From Pseudacidovorax sp. RU35E (GTDB taxonomy: Bacteria > Pseudomonadota > Gammaproteobacteria > Burkholderiales > Burkholderiaceae_C), in assembly GCF_900156165.1 (NCBI RefSeq), contig NZ_FTMY01000008.1, forward strand, positions 186,001 through 250,000: a stretch of 64,000 nt of DNA, given 5' to 3'. Positions within the stretch are counted from its first letter, which is position 1. Each line of letters opens with the position of its first letter. The notes below the pieces were generated by a model. It ran no database searches. It saw only the letters and a list, made by a program, of their open reading frames with translations, and had not been told where the DNA came from. The translations under genes and the position numbers were made by a program. This document shows, one piece after another, positions 36,646-47,978 of the stretch.

Positions 36646-36674
36646 AGAAAAAAGCCGTCGCATGCGACGGCTTT
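36646..36674 (-). terminator. icd rho-independent terminator
   Basis: On the minus strand AAAGCCGTCG and CGACGGCTTT form a 10-bp stem around CATG, followed by TTTTTTC. It lies 43 bases after the icd stop. Confidence 0.9.
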
Positions 36675-36716
36675 CTCGTTGATGGGCCGGGGCTGCACGG
36701 CGGCCCGGAAACCCGA

Positions 36717-38954
<2,238 letters not shown>

Positions 38955-39089
38955 GGCGCTGGGAAGTCCTTGGGAGAAGATGGTCGGAATCGGGTCCGCC
39001 GGGCATTTTCGCTCCGATCGACGCGGCGTCGCCAGACGGACATCGGCCCGGACGCAAGGCCCGGGCCGACAGTGGGGAAAGCAGCGGGA

Positions 39090-40640
39090 TCAGCCCTGTT
39101 TCAGCCGGCCCAGCAACTGGGCGGTGGAGGCATCCAGCCCCTGCCCGTCGCCGCTGGCGAGGCGCGGCTCCAGGTCCTTGGCCAATACCTTGCCCAGCTC
39201 CACGCCCCACTGGTCGAAGCTGTTGATGCCCCAGATGGCCCCGCTGACGAACACGCGGTGCTCGTACATCGCGATGAAGGCGCCCAGCGATTCGGGCGTG
39301 AGTTCATCCAGCACGAAGAAGCTGCTGGGCCGGTTGCCGGGGAAGTTGCGATGCCCACCCGCGTCGGCCTTGCCCACCATCAGTGCCTGTGCCTGCGCGA
39401 GGGCGTTGGCCAGCAGCTTGGCATGGTGGCCTTCGAGTGAATGCGCGGGCTGGCGCACGGCCACGAATTCGAGCGGCACCACGTCCGTGCCCTGGTGCAG
39501 CATCTGGAAGTAGGCGTGCTGGCCGTTGGTGCCCGGCTCGCCCCACAACACCGGCGAGCTGCCCACGGCGAGCGGCCGGCCGTCCAGGTCGACCTGCTTG
39601 CCGTTGCTTTCCATCTCCAGCTGCTGCAGGTAGGCCGGCACCCGGCGCAGCGCACTGTGGTAGGGCGCGATGCAGCGGCTGGTGTAGCCCAGGAAGTTGC
39701 GGTACCAGACGTCCAGCAGGCCCAGGCGCACCGGCAGGTTGTGGGCCAGCGGCGCGGTACGGAAATGCTCGTCCATGGCATGGGCGCCCGCCAGCAGGCG
39801 GCGAAAGCCCTCGGCCCCCACGGCCAGCGCAACGGGTAGGCCGATGGCCGACCACATCGAATAGCGGCCGCCCACCCAGTCCCAGAAGCCGAAGGTGGTG
39901 TCGATGCCGAAGGCGCGCGCCGCCTCGACGTTGGTGGTAAGGGCGGCGAAGTGGCCGGCGATGTCGGTGCCGCCAGACTGCTCGTACCAGCGCTTGGCCG
40001 ACTGGGCGTTGGCCATGGTCTCGGCCGTGGTGAAGGTCTTGGAAGCGATCAGGAACAGCGTGTGCTCCGGCGCCAGTCCCTTGAGCACGCCGGCCAGCTC
40101 ATGCCCGTCCACGTTGGAGACGAAGTGGAAATGCTTGCCCGGCGCCACCTGCTCGGCAAGCGCCAGCACGGCCATCTGCGGACCCAGGTCCGAGCCGCCA
40201 ATGCCGATGTTGACCACGTCGGTGATGGTGTGGTCGGCCCGCACCTTCTCGGCGTAGGCCAGCATGGCGTCCAGCGTCTGGTGCACCGCCGGCAGCTCGG
40301 CCGCGGCGGCCGGGGCCAGACCCGAGGCACCGGCGGGCGTGCGCAGCAGCCAGTGCATGACGGCGCGGCCTTCGGTGCTGTTGATCGGCTCGCCGGCGAA
40401 GAGCGCGGCCCGCTTCGCTTCCAGGCCGCAGTCGGCAGCCAGCTGCAGCAGGGCCTGCTCCACTTCGGCGTCGATCAGGTTCTTGGACAGGTCGGCGAAG
40501 ACGTACGGCGCCTCCTGGCTCAGGCCGGCGGCGCGGCCGGCATCTCCGGCGAAGGCCTTCCGCAGGTCGAAACCCTGCCGAGCGGCCTCCAACTGCTGCA
40601 GGCGGGCCCAGGCGGCGGTCTGTTCGCAGCGCACGGGCAT
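39090..40640 (-). CDS. pgi: Glucose-6-phosphate isomerase
   Basis: A 516-residue cytosolic sugar isomerase interconverting glucose-6-phosphate and fructose-6-phosphate. GIGGSDLGPQMAVLALAE is the phosphate-binding block, SKTFTTAETMANA the second, and the catalytic region GEPGTNGQHAYFQMLHQGT and NSFDQWGVELGK are intact. Its ATG shares one base with the tal stop, so tal-pgi is one coupled unit. Together with zwf at 43166 it covers entry to the pentose phosphate and Entner-Doudoroff routes. Confidence 0.97.
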   Translation of the reverse strand: MPVRCEQTAAWARLQQLEAARQGFDLRKAFAGDAGRAAGLSQEAPYVFADLSKNLIDAEVEQALLQLAADCGLEAKRAALFAGEPINSTEGRAVMHWLLRTPAGASGLAPAAAAELPAVHQTLDAMLAYAEKVRADHTITDVVNIGIGGSDLGPQMAVLALAEQVAPGKHFHFVSNVDGHELAGVLKGLAPEHTLFLIASKTFTTAETMANAQSAKRWYEQSGGTDIAGHFAALTTNVEAARAFGIDTTFGFWDWVGGRYSMWSAIGLPVALAVGAEGFRRLLAGAHAMDEHFRTAPLAHNLPVRLGLLDVWYRNFLGYTSRCIAPYHSALRRVPAYLQQLEMESNGKQVDLDGRPLAVGSSPVLWGEPGTNGQHAYFQMLHQGTDVVPLEFVAVRQPAHSLEGHHAKLLANALAQAQALMVGKADAGGHRNFPGNRPSSFFVLDELTPESLGAFIAMYEHRVFVSGAIWGINSFDQWGVELGKVLAKDLEPRLASGDGQGLDASTAQLLGRLKQG

Positions 40641-41593
40641 CAGGCGGCTCCCATCAGCTTGTCGAGCTTAATGGCATCGGCGGCGAAGCCGCGGATGCCT
40701 TCGGCCAGCTTCTCGGTGGCCATGGCGTCCTCGTTGAGCGCGAAGCGGAATGCCGGCTCGTCGAGCGTGACCTTGGGGATGTCGGCGCGGTCACGTGCCG
40801 CGGCGGCATCCAGCGCCAGCGCCAGCGGTGCTTCGCTGGCGGCGAGTTCAGCCAGCAGCTCGGGGCTGATGGTCAGCAGGTCGCAGCCAGCCAGGGCACC
40901 GATCTGGCCCACGTTGCGGAAGCTCGCGCCCATCACCTCGGTGGCGATGCCGTGGCGCTTGTAGTAGTCGAAGATGCGGCGCACCGACTTCACGCCGGGA
41001 TCGTTGACGCCGGAACTGGCCGCCTCCTCCCAGCTGCTGCCGGCGCTCTTCTTGTACCAGTCGTAGATGCGGCCCACGAAGGGCGAGATGAGCTTCACGC
41101 CCGCCGCGCCGCAGGCCACGGCCTGGGCGAAGGAGAACAGCAGCGTCAGGTTGGTGTGGATGCCCCGGGCTTCCAGTTCGCGCGCGGCCTCTATGCCTTC
41201 CCAGGTGGCGGCGATCTTGATCAGCAGGCGCTTTTCGATGTCGATGCCCTCGGCCTTGTACAGATCGACCAGTCGCAGCGCACGGGCCACGGTGGCCGTG
41301 GTGTCGAAGGACAGCCGCGCATCCACCTCGGTGGACACCCGGCCCGGCACCAGCGCCAGGATCTCGCAGCCAAAGCGCACCAGGAGCCGGTCGACGATCT
41401 CGTCCAGCGGCCGGCCGGCGTGGCGCGACAGGGCCTCGTTGAGCAGCGGGCGGTACTCGGGCTTCTGCACCGCCTTGAGGATCAGCGAGGGGTTGGTGGT
41501 CGCGTCCTGCGGCTTGAACTGGGCGAGCTGGCGGAAGTCACCGGTGTCGGCGACCACGGTGGTCCATTGGCGGAGGGCGTCGAGTTGGTTCAT
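40640..41593 (-). CDS. tal: Transaldolase
   Basis: A 317-residue transaldolase of the classical type, transferring dihydroxyacetone units in the non-oxidative pentose phosphate pathway. [12 protein letters not shown] is the N-terminal signature, [20 protein letters not shown] contains the Schiff-base lysine (KIAATWEG), and [15 protein letters not shown] follows. ATG 41593 is chosen; ten more codons upstream look spurious. It is followed by pgi with a one-base overlap (TGATG). Confidence 0.97.
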   Translation of the reverse strand: MNQLDALRQWTTVVADTGDFRQLAQFKPQDATTNPSLILKAVQKPEYRPLLNEALSRHAGRPLDEIVDRLLVRFGCEILALVPGRVSTEVDARLSFDTTATVARALRLVDLYKAEGIDIEKRLLIKIAATWEGIEAARELEARGIHTNLTLLFSFAQAVACGAAGVKLISPFVGRIYDWYKKSAGSSWEEAASSGVNDPGVKSVRRIFDYYKRHGIATEVMGASFRNVGQIGALAGCDLLTISPELLAELAASEAPLALALDAAAARDRADIPKVTLDEPAFRFALNEDAMATEKLAEGIRGFAADAIKLDKLMGAA

Positions 41594-41722
41594 GCAAACG
41601 ATTATGTCGCGCGCTTGTGGCACGTTCGAGGGCGCACGTCGCTTTTGGCTGGTGGCTGACAGGCGGCTGAAGCGCCCGGAATTAAGGTCCTAGATGTTCT
41701 GATCCATTCAGCGGAAGATCCC

Positions 41723-42403
41723 ATGCGCCGAACCGACCCCGAGCTCAGCGAGACCCAGGCTCTCGACGACGACCACGCCAACAGCCACCGCATCGCATTG
41801 CTGGCCGCAGCCTTCTGCGTTGGTGGCATCGCTGCCATGGCGGGGATCCGGTGGGCGCGTCGCCAACGGGCACCTGCCGGGCCGGCCGACGGTGCGCCAC
41901 TGATGCGCGCGCCGCTGCAGGTGGTGGCGCCGGTCGACCTGAAGCGCTATGCCGGCGTCTGGTACGAGCAGGCTCGTCTGCCCAACCGTTTCGAGAAGGC
42001 CTGCGGCGGCGCGGTATCGGCCGAATACACGCCGTTGCCGGACGGCACGGTCGAGGTGCGCAACCGATGCGTCCGACAGGACGGACAACTGGACGAGTCG
42101 GTGGGCATCGCCCACGCCGTGCGCGTCGCGGGCCTTCCTGGTGCTGGCCGTCTGGCGGTCAGTTTCGCCCCCGCCTGGCTGCGCTGGTTGCCTCTGGTGT
42201 GGGGCGACTACTGGATCCTCAAGCTCGACCGCGACTACCAGGTGGCGCTGGTGGGCACGCCCAAGCGCGACTACCTCTGGGTGCTTTCGCGCGTGCAGCA
42301 TCTGGACGAGGCCAGCTTGGCCACCGAACTGGATTACGCGCGCACGTTGGGCTTCGACATCGACCAGGTCGTGCGCAGCGGCGCGCAGGACTCGCCCGCC
42401 TGA
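41723..42403 (+). CDS. Lipocalin family protein (Blc-like) with membrane anchor
   Basis: A 226-residue lipocalin. The hallmark GVWYEQARLPNRFEK is near residue 78, and the second conserved region GDYWILKLDRDYQVALVGTP plus LWVLSR follows. Bacterial Blc proteins are outer membrane lipoproteins; here the N-terminus has a hydrophobic segment (IALLAAAFCVGGIAAMAGI, about residues 24-42) flanked by charged residues and no proper lipobox, so it is probably an inner-membrane-anchored form. GGAAGA precedes the ATG. It may bind lipids or fatty acids. Confidence 0.87.
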   Translation: MRRTDPELSETQALDDDHANSHRIALLAAAFCVGGIAAMAGIRWARRQRAPAGPADGAPLMRAPLQVVAPVDLKRYAGVWYEQARLPNRFEKACGGAVSAEYTPLPDGTVEVRNRCVRQDGQLDESVGIAHAVRVAGLPGAGRLAVSFAPAWLRWLPLVWGDYWILKLDRDYQVALVGTPKRDYLWVLSRVQHLDEASLATELDYARTLGFDIDQVVRSGAQDSPA

Positions 42404-42422
42404 GAGGGCGCCCGCAGAGCGC

Positions 42423-43061
42423 TCAGAGACGGAGCGCCTGGGTCACCATCCGGGGCAGTCGCGCGGCAAGCGCGGCTGGTGAGGTGCAATGCAGCGCCTG
42501 CCAGCCGAGGGCCATCGCCGACTCCACGTTCGGAACCGAGTCGTCGATGAACAGCGTATCGCCCGGCACCAGGCCCTGCCGCCACGCCAGCAGTTCGTAG
42601 ATCTCCGTATTCGGCTTGATGCGCTTGACGTCGCCTGAGAACACGCCCCCGTCGAAGCGCGCGAACAGGCCAGGGAGGCGCCGCTCGAGCGCACGCGCAT
42701 AGGGCAAGGGCATGTTCGACAGGTAACAGAGCTTCAACGGGGCGCCTTCATCGCGCAACTCGGCCAGCCCCGCCAGCGTGTCCACCGTGACCGGAAGCGG
42801 CTGCAGGTACTCACCCAGGGGAACGATGAAATCGCGCACGGCTGCAGCGGGCAGTTGCAGCCGCTGCGCGGTGCGGGCTGCCACGTCCTCGGCCTCGCGC
42901 AGGCCGCCATCGAAATCCAGCCAGTCCTGGTGGTGGAAGAAAGCGCGACTCAGCGCATGGGCCGAGGCATCATCGACGGCGCGCTGCGGAAAGTGCTCCT
43001 TGAGCAGGTCGGCGGGTCGCCAGTCGATGAGCACGCCACCCAGATCGAAAACCACGTTCAT
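42423..43061 (-). CDS. HAD-superfamily hydrolase, YihX-like
   Basis: A 212-residue cytosolic phosphatase of the HAD fold. Motif I is FDLGGVLIDW at residues 5-14, where the usual second Asp of DxD is Gly, as in the YihX group. Motif II is LSNMP and motif III/IV is KPNTEIYELL with LFIDDSVPNVESA. Relatives act on alpha-glucose-1-phosphate. Neighbors zwf and pgi make a sugar phosphate substrate plausible. It is convergent with the lipocalin gene and divergent from zwf. Confidence 0.87.
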   Translation of the reverse strand: MNVVFDLGGVLIDWRPADLLKEHFPQRAVDDASAHALSRAFFHHQDWLDFDGGLREAEDVAARTAQRLQLPAAAVRDFIVPLGEYLQPLPVTVDTLAGLAELRDEGAPLKLCYLSNMPLPYARALERRLPGLFARFDGGVFSGDVKRIKPNTEIYELLAWRQGLVPGDTLFIDDSVPNVESAMALGWQALHCTSPAALAARLPRMVTQALRL

Positions 43062-43165
43062 GCGGCGATTGTCTCTGGCATGCGCCGTCCCGCGCCCACT
43101 ACCCTACGCTTACAGTCGGGGCCCCGAATCCATCCACCGCGCGCGCGGCGCGCATGTTCTGCCCC

Positions 43166-44632
43166 ATGAGTTTCGACCTCGTTCTTTTCGGCGGCACCGG
43201 CGATCTGGCCTGGCGCAAGCTGATGCCCGCTCTCTTCCAGGCCTTCCGCCACGGCAGCCTGCCGGCCGGTGGCCGCATCATCGGCGTGGCGCGCGACGAC
43301 CTGTCGGATGCGCAATACCGCGAGCTGATCCGGTCCCGCTTCAAGGCCGTCGAAGGCGCCAAGCGGCCCAGCGAAGAGGAGTTCGAGAAGTTCGCCGACC
43401 TGCTGCACTACCTGCGCATGGACCTGTCCAAGCCAGCGGACTACGAGCGGCTTGCGCAGACGCTGCAGCAGCGCGATGCCGACACGGTGGTGATGTACCT
43501 GGCGACCGCGCCCTCGCTGTTCACGCAGACCGTCGAGCGCATTGCCGCCGCCGGCCTGGGTGGCCCCAAGACCCGCGTGGTGCTCGAGAAGCCGCTGGGC
43601 CACGACCTGGCCTCCAACCGCGCCATCAACGCTGCCGTGGGCCGCGTGCTGAAGGAAGAGCAGGTCTTCCGCATCGACCACTACCTGGGCAAGCCCTCGG
43701 TGCAGAACCTGTTCGCCATGCGCTTCGGAAACGCGCTGTTCGAGCCGCTATGGCGCCGCGAGTACATCGCCAGCATCGAGATCACCATCGCCGAGGACCT
43801 GGGCGTCGAAAAACGCGGCGCCTTCTACGACCAGACCGGCGCCCTGCGCGACATGGTGCAGAACCATGCGCTGCAGCTGCTGTGCGCCGTGGCGATGGAG
43901 CCGCCCATCAATGCCCATGCCGATGCGCTGCGCGACGAGAAGCTGAAGGTGCTGCGATCGCTGAAAGCCTGGACGCCCGAGTCCATCGGCCTGCATGCGG
44001 TGCGTGGCCAGTACACCGCGGGCACGGCCTACGGAGAACGGGTGCAGGGCTACCTGCAGGAGCCGGGCATCGACCCCGCGAGCCGCACCGAGACCTTCGT
44101 CGCCCTGCGCGCCGAGATCGCCAACTGGCGCTGGGCCGGCGTGCCCTTCTACATCCGCACCGGCAAGCGCCTGGCTTCGCGCGATGCGCGCATCGAGGTC
44201 AACTTCAAGCCCACGCCGCATGCCATCTTCCGCGCGCCGGCCGGGGCCAGTGCCAACAAGCTGGTGATCAACCTGCAACCCAAGGACGGGCTGGAGCTGC
44301 ACCTGCTGGCGCAGGCCCAGAACAGCCGCAAGCGCAGCGGCGACGGCACCCAGCCGCTGGCCACCGTGCAGCTGGACCTCGACTTCGGCCAGCGCTTCGG
44401 CACCGAGCGCGTGGGCGCCTACGAGCGGCTGCTGCTGGACGTGATCGATGGCCGACTCAACCTCTTCGTGCGCAGCGATGAGCAGGAAGAGGCCTGGCGC
44501 TGGGTGGAACCGCTGATCGAAGCCTGGCAGAACGACAGCGGCCCCCGCCCCTACGCCGCCGGCACCTGGGGCCCGAGCGCGAGCAGCGCCATGATCGCGC
44601 GCGACGGGCTGGCCTGGAGCGAAGAGCAGTAG
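43166..44632 (+). CDS. zwf: Glucose-6-phosphate 1-dehydrogenase
   Basis: A 488-residue dehydrogenase starting the oxidative pentose phosphate pathway. GGTGDLAWRKLMPALF is the dinucleotide fold at residues 9-24, and RIDHYLGKPSVQNL holds the active-site Asp-His-Tyr and Lys. It starts MSFDLVLFGG; a Met four codons upstream is possible, and neither has a clear ribosome binding site. A perfect 14-bp hairpin follows the stop. Confidence 0.97.
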   Translation: MSFDLVLFGGTGDLAWRKLMPALFQAFRHGSLPAGGRIIGVARDDLSDAQYRELIRSRFKAVEGAKRPSEEEFEKFADLLHYLRMDLSKPADYERLAQTLQQRDADTVVMYLATAPSLFTQTVERIAAAGLGGPKTRVVLEKPLGHDLASNRAINAAVGRVLKEEQVFRIDHYLGKPSVQNLFAMRFGNALFEPLWRREYIASIEITIAEDLGVEKRGAFYDQTGALRDMVQNHALQLLCAVAMEPPINAHADALRDEKLKVLRSLKAWTPESIGLHAVRGQYTAGTAYGERVQGYLQEPGIDPASRTETFVALRAEIANWRWAGVPFYIRTGKRLASRDARIEVNFKPTPHAIFRAPAGASANKLVINLQPKDGLELHLLAQAQNSRKRSGDGTQPLATVQLDLDFGQRFGTERVGAYERLLLDVIDGRLNLFVRSDEQEEAWRWVEPLIEAWQNDSGPRPYAAGTWGPSASSAMIARDGLAWSEEQ

Positions 44633-44652
44633 GCTCCCCTCGTTCGTACAAA

Positions 44653-44693
44653 GAAGAAGGCCCGGCCGCATCGAGCGCCGGGCCTTCTTCCTT
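44653..44693 (+). terminator. Terminator-like hairpin after zwf
   Basis: GAAGAAGGCCCGGC (44653-44666) and GCCGGGCCTTCTTC (44677-44690) form a perfect 14-bp stem with a 10-base loop, followed by the pyrimidine tail CTTC. The T run is short, but the stem is strong. Confidence 0.75.
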
Positions 44694-44731
44694 CATCAAA
44701 GATCCAATGGCCGCGGAGCAGGCCATGCCAG

Positions 44732-44830
44732 GGCACCCGAGGAACTGGCTTTGCCAGGCCTCCGGGTGCGCCCCCCCTCCAAGCCGGAAGCGCCAGGGCG
44801 GGGGAGCCGCGAAGCGGCATGGGGAGTGCT
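44732..44830. repeat. Composite hairpin segment between zwf and the nucleotidase gene
   Basis: GGCACCCGAGG (44732-44742) pairs with CCTCCGGGTGC (44759-44769) around an inner hairpin CTGGC-TTT-GCCAG (44745-44757). Further on GCCGC-GAA-GCGGC forms another hairpin (near 44806-44818). No gene is visible in the 205-base gap. Such GC-rich composite hairpins may mark the mRNA ends of the two convergent genes. Confidence 0.55.
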
Positions 44831-44837
44831 TCCCTTT

Positions 44838-46808
44838 TTAGGGGGACTGGTAGCTCTTGGTGCTGTAGAGATCCGTCGGCAGCTTCTTGAGCGCTGGCAG
44901 GCCGGTGGTCGCGTCCTTGGTCTGCGACTGGATGTAGTCCATGAACACGTCGGCATCGAGCACGCCGATGTCCAGCCGGCCCGCAGCCAGCACGGCGGCC
45001 AGGGTCTTGTAGCCGTCGCCGCCGTTGGCGTTGAAGCTCAGCACGAAGAGCTTGTAGGTCTTGCCGGCATCCAGCGTGGCCCAGGCGCCGGTCTTCGCAT
45101 CGCGCACCTCGATGTTGCTGGCGCGGGCGCCCTTGGCCAGACGTGCATCGACGTCGAAGCGCAGGCCGCCGGTGTAGGGATAAGGGCCGGTGGTGCCGCC
45201 CGTGCCATAGACGGCGTCAAGGCCGTCCTCCAGCATGGCCTTCACCTCGGCGCCGGTGATGTCCAGGCGGAACAGCATGTTGCCGAAGGGCAGCACCTGG
45301 ATCACCTGCGCCGCCGTCACCTTGCCAGGCACCAGCGGAATGCGCACGCCGCCGCCGCTCTGCAGCGAGATGTCGGCACCGCCGTACTTCTTCTGCGCCA
45401 CCTCCAGGTAGGCCTGGGCCACCAGCTGCTGGATGTCGCCGCCGCGCAGCGCCACGCTGCCCAGCGTGTTGCAGCCAGTGCTGGAGCGCGAGTAGTCCAC
45501 GGTGCCGGCGCCGCCCGGCACGCGGCGCGAGCACAGCTCTTCGACGGCCACGGCGACGTCCGTCCTGTTGAAGACCTCGACGCGGTCGGCGAAGGGCTTG
45601 AGCACCGCGCTGGCGTTGGCATCGGGCGCCACGGTGTAAAGCAGCCCGTTGGTGGCCGCCACATCGGCCTGGATGGCCTTGAGCTGCGCATCGGTGGGCG
45701 CCTTGCCGCCCAGCGTGTAGTTGTCGCCCACCAGCACGTGCGGCGTGCCGCTGCAGGCCGTGACGTCGCCGTTGGCGTCGAAGCTGACCTTGAGCTCGCC
45801 CACCACCTGCGCGTATTCCCAGGCCTGCACCACGCAGACCCGCTTGCCGTCCTTGTTGGTGACTTGCGTCGGATAGGCGCCGGCCGGCGAGCCCACGCCC
45901 AGCGTCGAGAGAGCGGCCGGGCCGAGCAGCGTGTGCGAATCGCCACCCACCACCACGTCCACGCCCGACAGGGCCTTGGCCACCTGCAGGTCATATTCGT
46001 AGCCGATGTGGCTCATCAGCACGATCTTGTCGATGCCCTGGGCGCGCAGGCGGTCGATCTCGCGCTGGGCGGCAATGGTCTCGTCCTCGAAGGTGGTGTC
46101 GGCGTCGGGGCTGGAGGACGCCTTGGTCTTGCCCGCGATGGTCAGGCCGACGATGCCGATCTTCTGGCCAGCGCGCTCGACCACGGTGGAGCGCTGCACG
46201 GCGCCCGGTGCGCGCGCCGGGTTGAGTGCGGAGCCGGCGCCGAAGACGACATTGGCGCTCAGCGCGGGCGTCTTGCAGTTGCCCTGGCGCAGCAGGTCCA
46301 GGAAGTTCCTGAGGCCGGTGTCGCCCTTGTCGAACTCGTGGTTGCCGAGCGTGAAGGCGTCGAAGCAGACGGTGTTCATCAGCGCCGCGTCGGCCTCGCC
46401 GTCGGCGCCGGCGCGGTTGAAGAACAGCGTGCCGGTGAGCGCATCGCCCGCATGCAGCTTGAGCACGTTGGCCTTGCCGGCAGCCAGTTGGTCGATGGCG
46501 GCCGTCACCCGCGGAAAACCGGCGGCCTCCACGCTCACCGTGCTGCGCGTGGTGTCGCCCGCCTGCAGTTGCAGGGTGCGCGTCTTGGCGGCCAGGTGGG
46601 AATGGCTGTCGTTGATGTGCAGCAGCGTCAGCTCCAGCGGCGCTGGCGCGGGGCTGGCTGCCGGTGCAGGCGCGAGCGATGGCGCAAGTGCCGGTGCAGC
46701 CGACGCCGGCGTGGCGCTGCCCACCTGCAGGGTGGACGAGCCGCCGCCGCAGGCCGACAGGCCCAGGCAGAGGGCGGCCGCGAGTGTGCCGATCACGTGT
46801 CGATCCAT
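44838..46808 (-). CDS. Bifunctional metallophosphatase / 5'-nucleotidase lipoprotein
   Basis: A 656-residue exported enzyme of the UshA/CpdB type that releases nucleosides from nucleotides in the periplasm. The signal MDRHVIGTLAAALCLGLSAC ends in a lipobox (LSAC), so it is probably a lipoprotein; a Pro/Ala linker follows. Metal-binding motifs are LLHINDSHSHL, GDALTGTLFF and LGNHEFDKG in the N-terminal half; the C-terminal nucleotidase domain shows LQSGGGVRIPLVPG. GGGAAG 7 bases before ATG 46808 decides that start over the Met four codons upstream. Confidence 0.9.
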   Translation of the reverse strand: MDRHVIGTLAAALCLGLSACGGGSSTLQVGSATPASAAPALAPSLAPAPAASPAPAPLELTLLHINDSHSHLAAKTRTLQLQAGDTTRSTVSVEAAGFPRVTAAIDQLAAGKANVLKLHAGDALTGTLFFNRAGADGEADAALMNTVCFDAFTLGNHEFDKGDTGLRNFLDLLRQGNCKTPALSANVVFGAGSALNPARAPGAVQRSTVVERAGQKIGIVGLTIAGKTKASSSPDADTTFEDETIAAQREIDRLRAQGIDKIVLMSHIGYEYDLQVAKALSGVDVVVGGDSHTLLGPAALSTLGVGSPAGAYPTQVTNKDGKRVCVVQAWEYAQVVGELKVSFDANGDVTACSGTPHVLVGDNYTLGGKAPTDAQLKAIQADVAATNGLLYTVAPDANASAVLKPFADRVEVFNRTDVAVAVEELCSRRVPGGAGTVDYSRSSTGCNTLGSVALRGGDIQQLVAQAYLEVAQKKYGGADISLQSGGGVRIPLVPGKVTAAQVIQVLPFGNMLFRLDITGAEVKAMLEDGLDAVYGTGGTTGPYPYTGGLRFDVDARLAKGARASNIEVRDAKTGAWATLDAGKTYKLFVLSFNANGGDGYKTLAAVLAAGRLDIGVLDADVFMDYIQSQTKDATTGLPALKKLPTDLYSTKSYQSP

Positions 46809-46897
46809 GGCGCTTCCCAATGCTTCGTTGTACGGAACCGCGCATGCTGGCCGGCCCGGATGACGAAGCGATGAAGAAGCGGAAGGAAGGACGCCGT

Positions 46898-47947
46898 TTA
46901 GCCGGCGCGAGCTTGTACGACGGAGACGCCCTGCATCCCCAGCGACAGCACGGTGGTGTCCCCGGGGCGCAGCGGCTGCAACGCGTCATTCGAGACGACG
47001 AACAGTTCGCCGAGCTCGGTCTTGAAGCCGTAGTCGTAGCCATGACCCAGGTAGGCCGCCTTGGTGCAGGTGGCGGGCAGCCCGTCGGCCGCGCCGATGC
47101 GCCATGCCTCGGGCCGCACGGCGACCTTGACCGGGCCGGGCGCCAGCGGACGCGGCGGCACCAGGGCGAGCGGGCCCAGGCGAACCCGGCCATCGGCCTC
47201 GACCTCGGCGGCAAAGACCATGGCCTCGCCCATGAAGCCGGCCACGAATTCGCTCTCGGGCTGGTTGTAGAGCGCCTGCGGCGTGCCGCGCTGGGCGATC
47301 ACGCCATGGTCCATCACGATGATCTGGTCGCTCACCGCCAGCGCCTCGCCCTGGTCGTGGGTCACATAGGCCACCGTGAGCTGCAGCCGCTGCTGGATGG
47401 CACGGATCTCCTCGCGCATCTCGCGGCGCAGGCGCGCATCCAGGTTGGACAGCGGCTCGTCGAAGAGCAGCACCGCCGGCTCCAGCACCAGCGCGCGCGC
47501 CAGGGCCACACGCTGCTGCTGGCCGCCGGACAACTCGCTGGGCAGGCGTTCGTCGAAGCCCACCAGCCCGACGCCGCGCAGCGCCTCGCGGGCGCGCGCG
47601 GCCGCCTCGGCCTTGGCGACGCGGCTCATGCGCAGGCCGTAGGCCACGTTCTCGATGACGTTCATGTGCGGAAAGAGCGCGTAGCTCTGGAACATCATCG
47701 ACACGTTGCGCTCGGCCGGGCCGAGCGTGGTGACATCGCGACCACCCATGAGGATCTGGCCCGAGGTGGGCGACTCCAGGCCCGCGATCATGCGCAGCGT
47801 GGTGGTCTTGCCGCAGCCCGAGGGGCCGAGGATGGTGGTCAACGTGCCCTTGGGCACCTCGAAGCTGATGCCCTTGACCGCCAGCGGCGCGCCGGCGTCG
47901 CTGCCGTAGCGCTTGGTGACGTTGCGAAATTCGATGCCGTCGCTCAT
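46898..47947 (-). CDS. ABC transporter ATP-binding protein, FbpC/PotA-like
   Basis: A 349-residue ATPase. Walker A is GPSGCGKTT, the signature LSGGQQQRVALARAL, Walker B AVLLFDEPLSNLD, followed by a C-terminal TOBE-like domain with VAVRPEAWRIG. It is the last gene of a three-gene importer and lies 31 bases after the fused permease. The class covers ferric iron, polyamine, thiamine and aminoethylphosphonate importers. Confidence 0.92.
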   Translation of the reverse strand: MSDGIEFRNVTKRYGSDAGAPLAVKGISFEVPKGTLTTILGPSGCGKTTTLRMIAGLESPTSGQILMGGRDVTTLGPAERNVSMMFQSYALFPHMNVIENVAYGLRMSRVAKAEAAARAREALRGVGLVGFDERLPSELSGGQQQRVALARALVLEPAVLLFDEPLSNLDARLRREMREEIRAIQQRLQLTVAYVTHDQGEALAVSDQIIVMDHGVIAQRGTPQALYNQPESEFVAGFMGEAMVFAAEVEADGRVRLGPLALVPPRPLAPGPVKVAVRPEAWRIGAADGLPATCTKAAYLGHGYDYGFKTELGELFVVSNDALQPLRPGDTTVLSLGMQGVSVVQARAG

Positions 47948-47978
47948 CTGTGCGTCTTCCGTGTTTCTCTTGCGCGCT

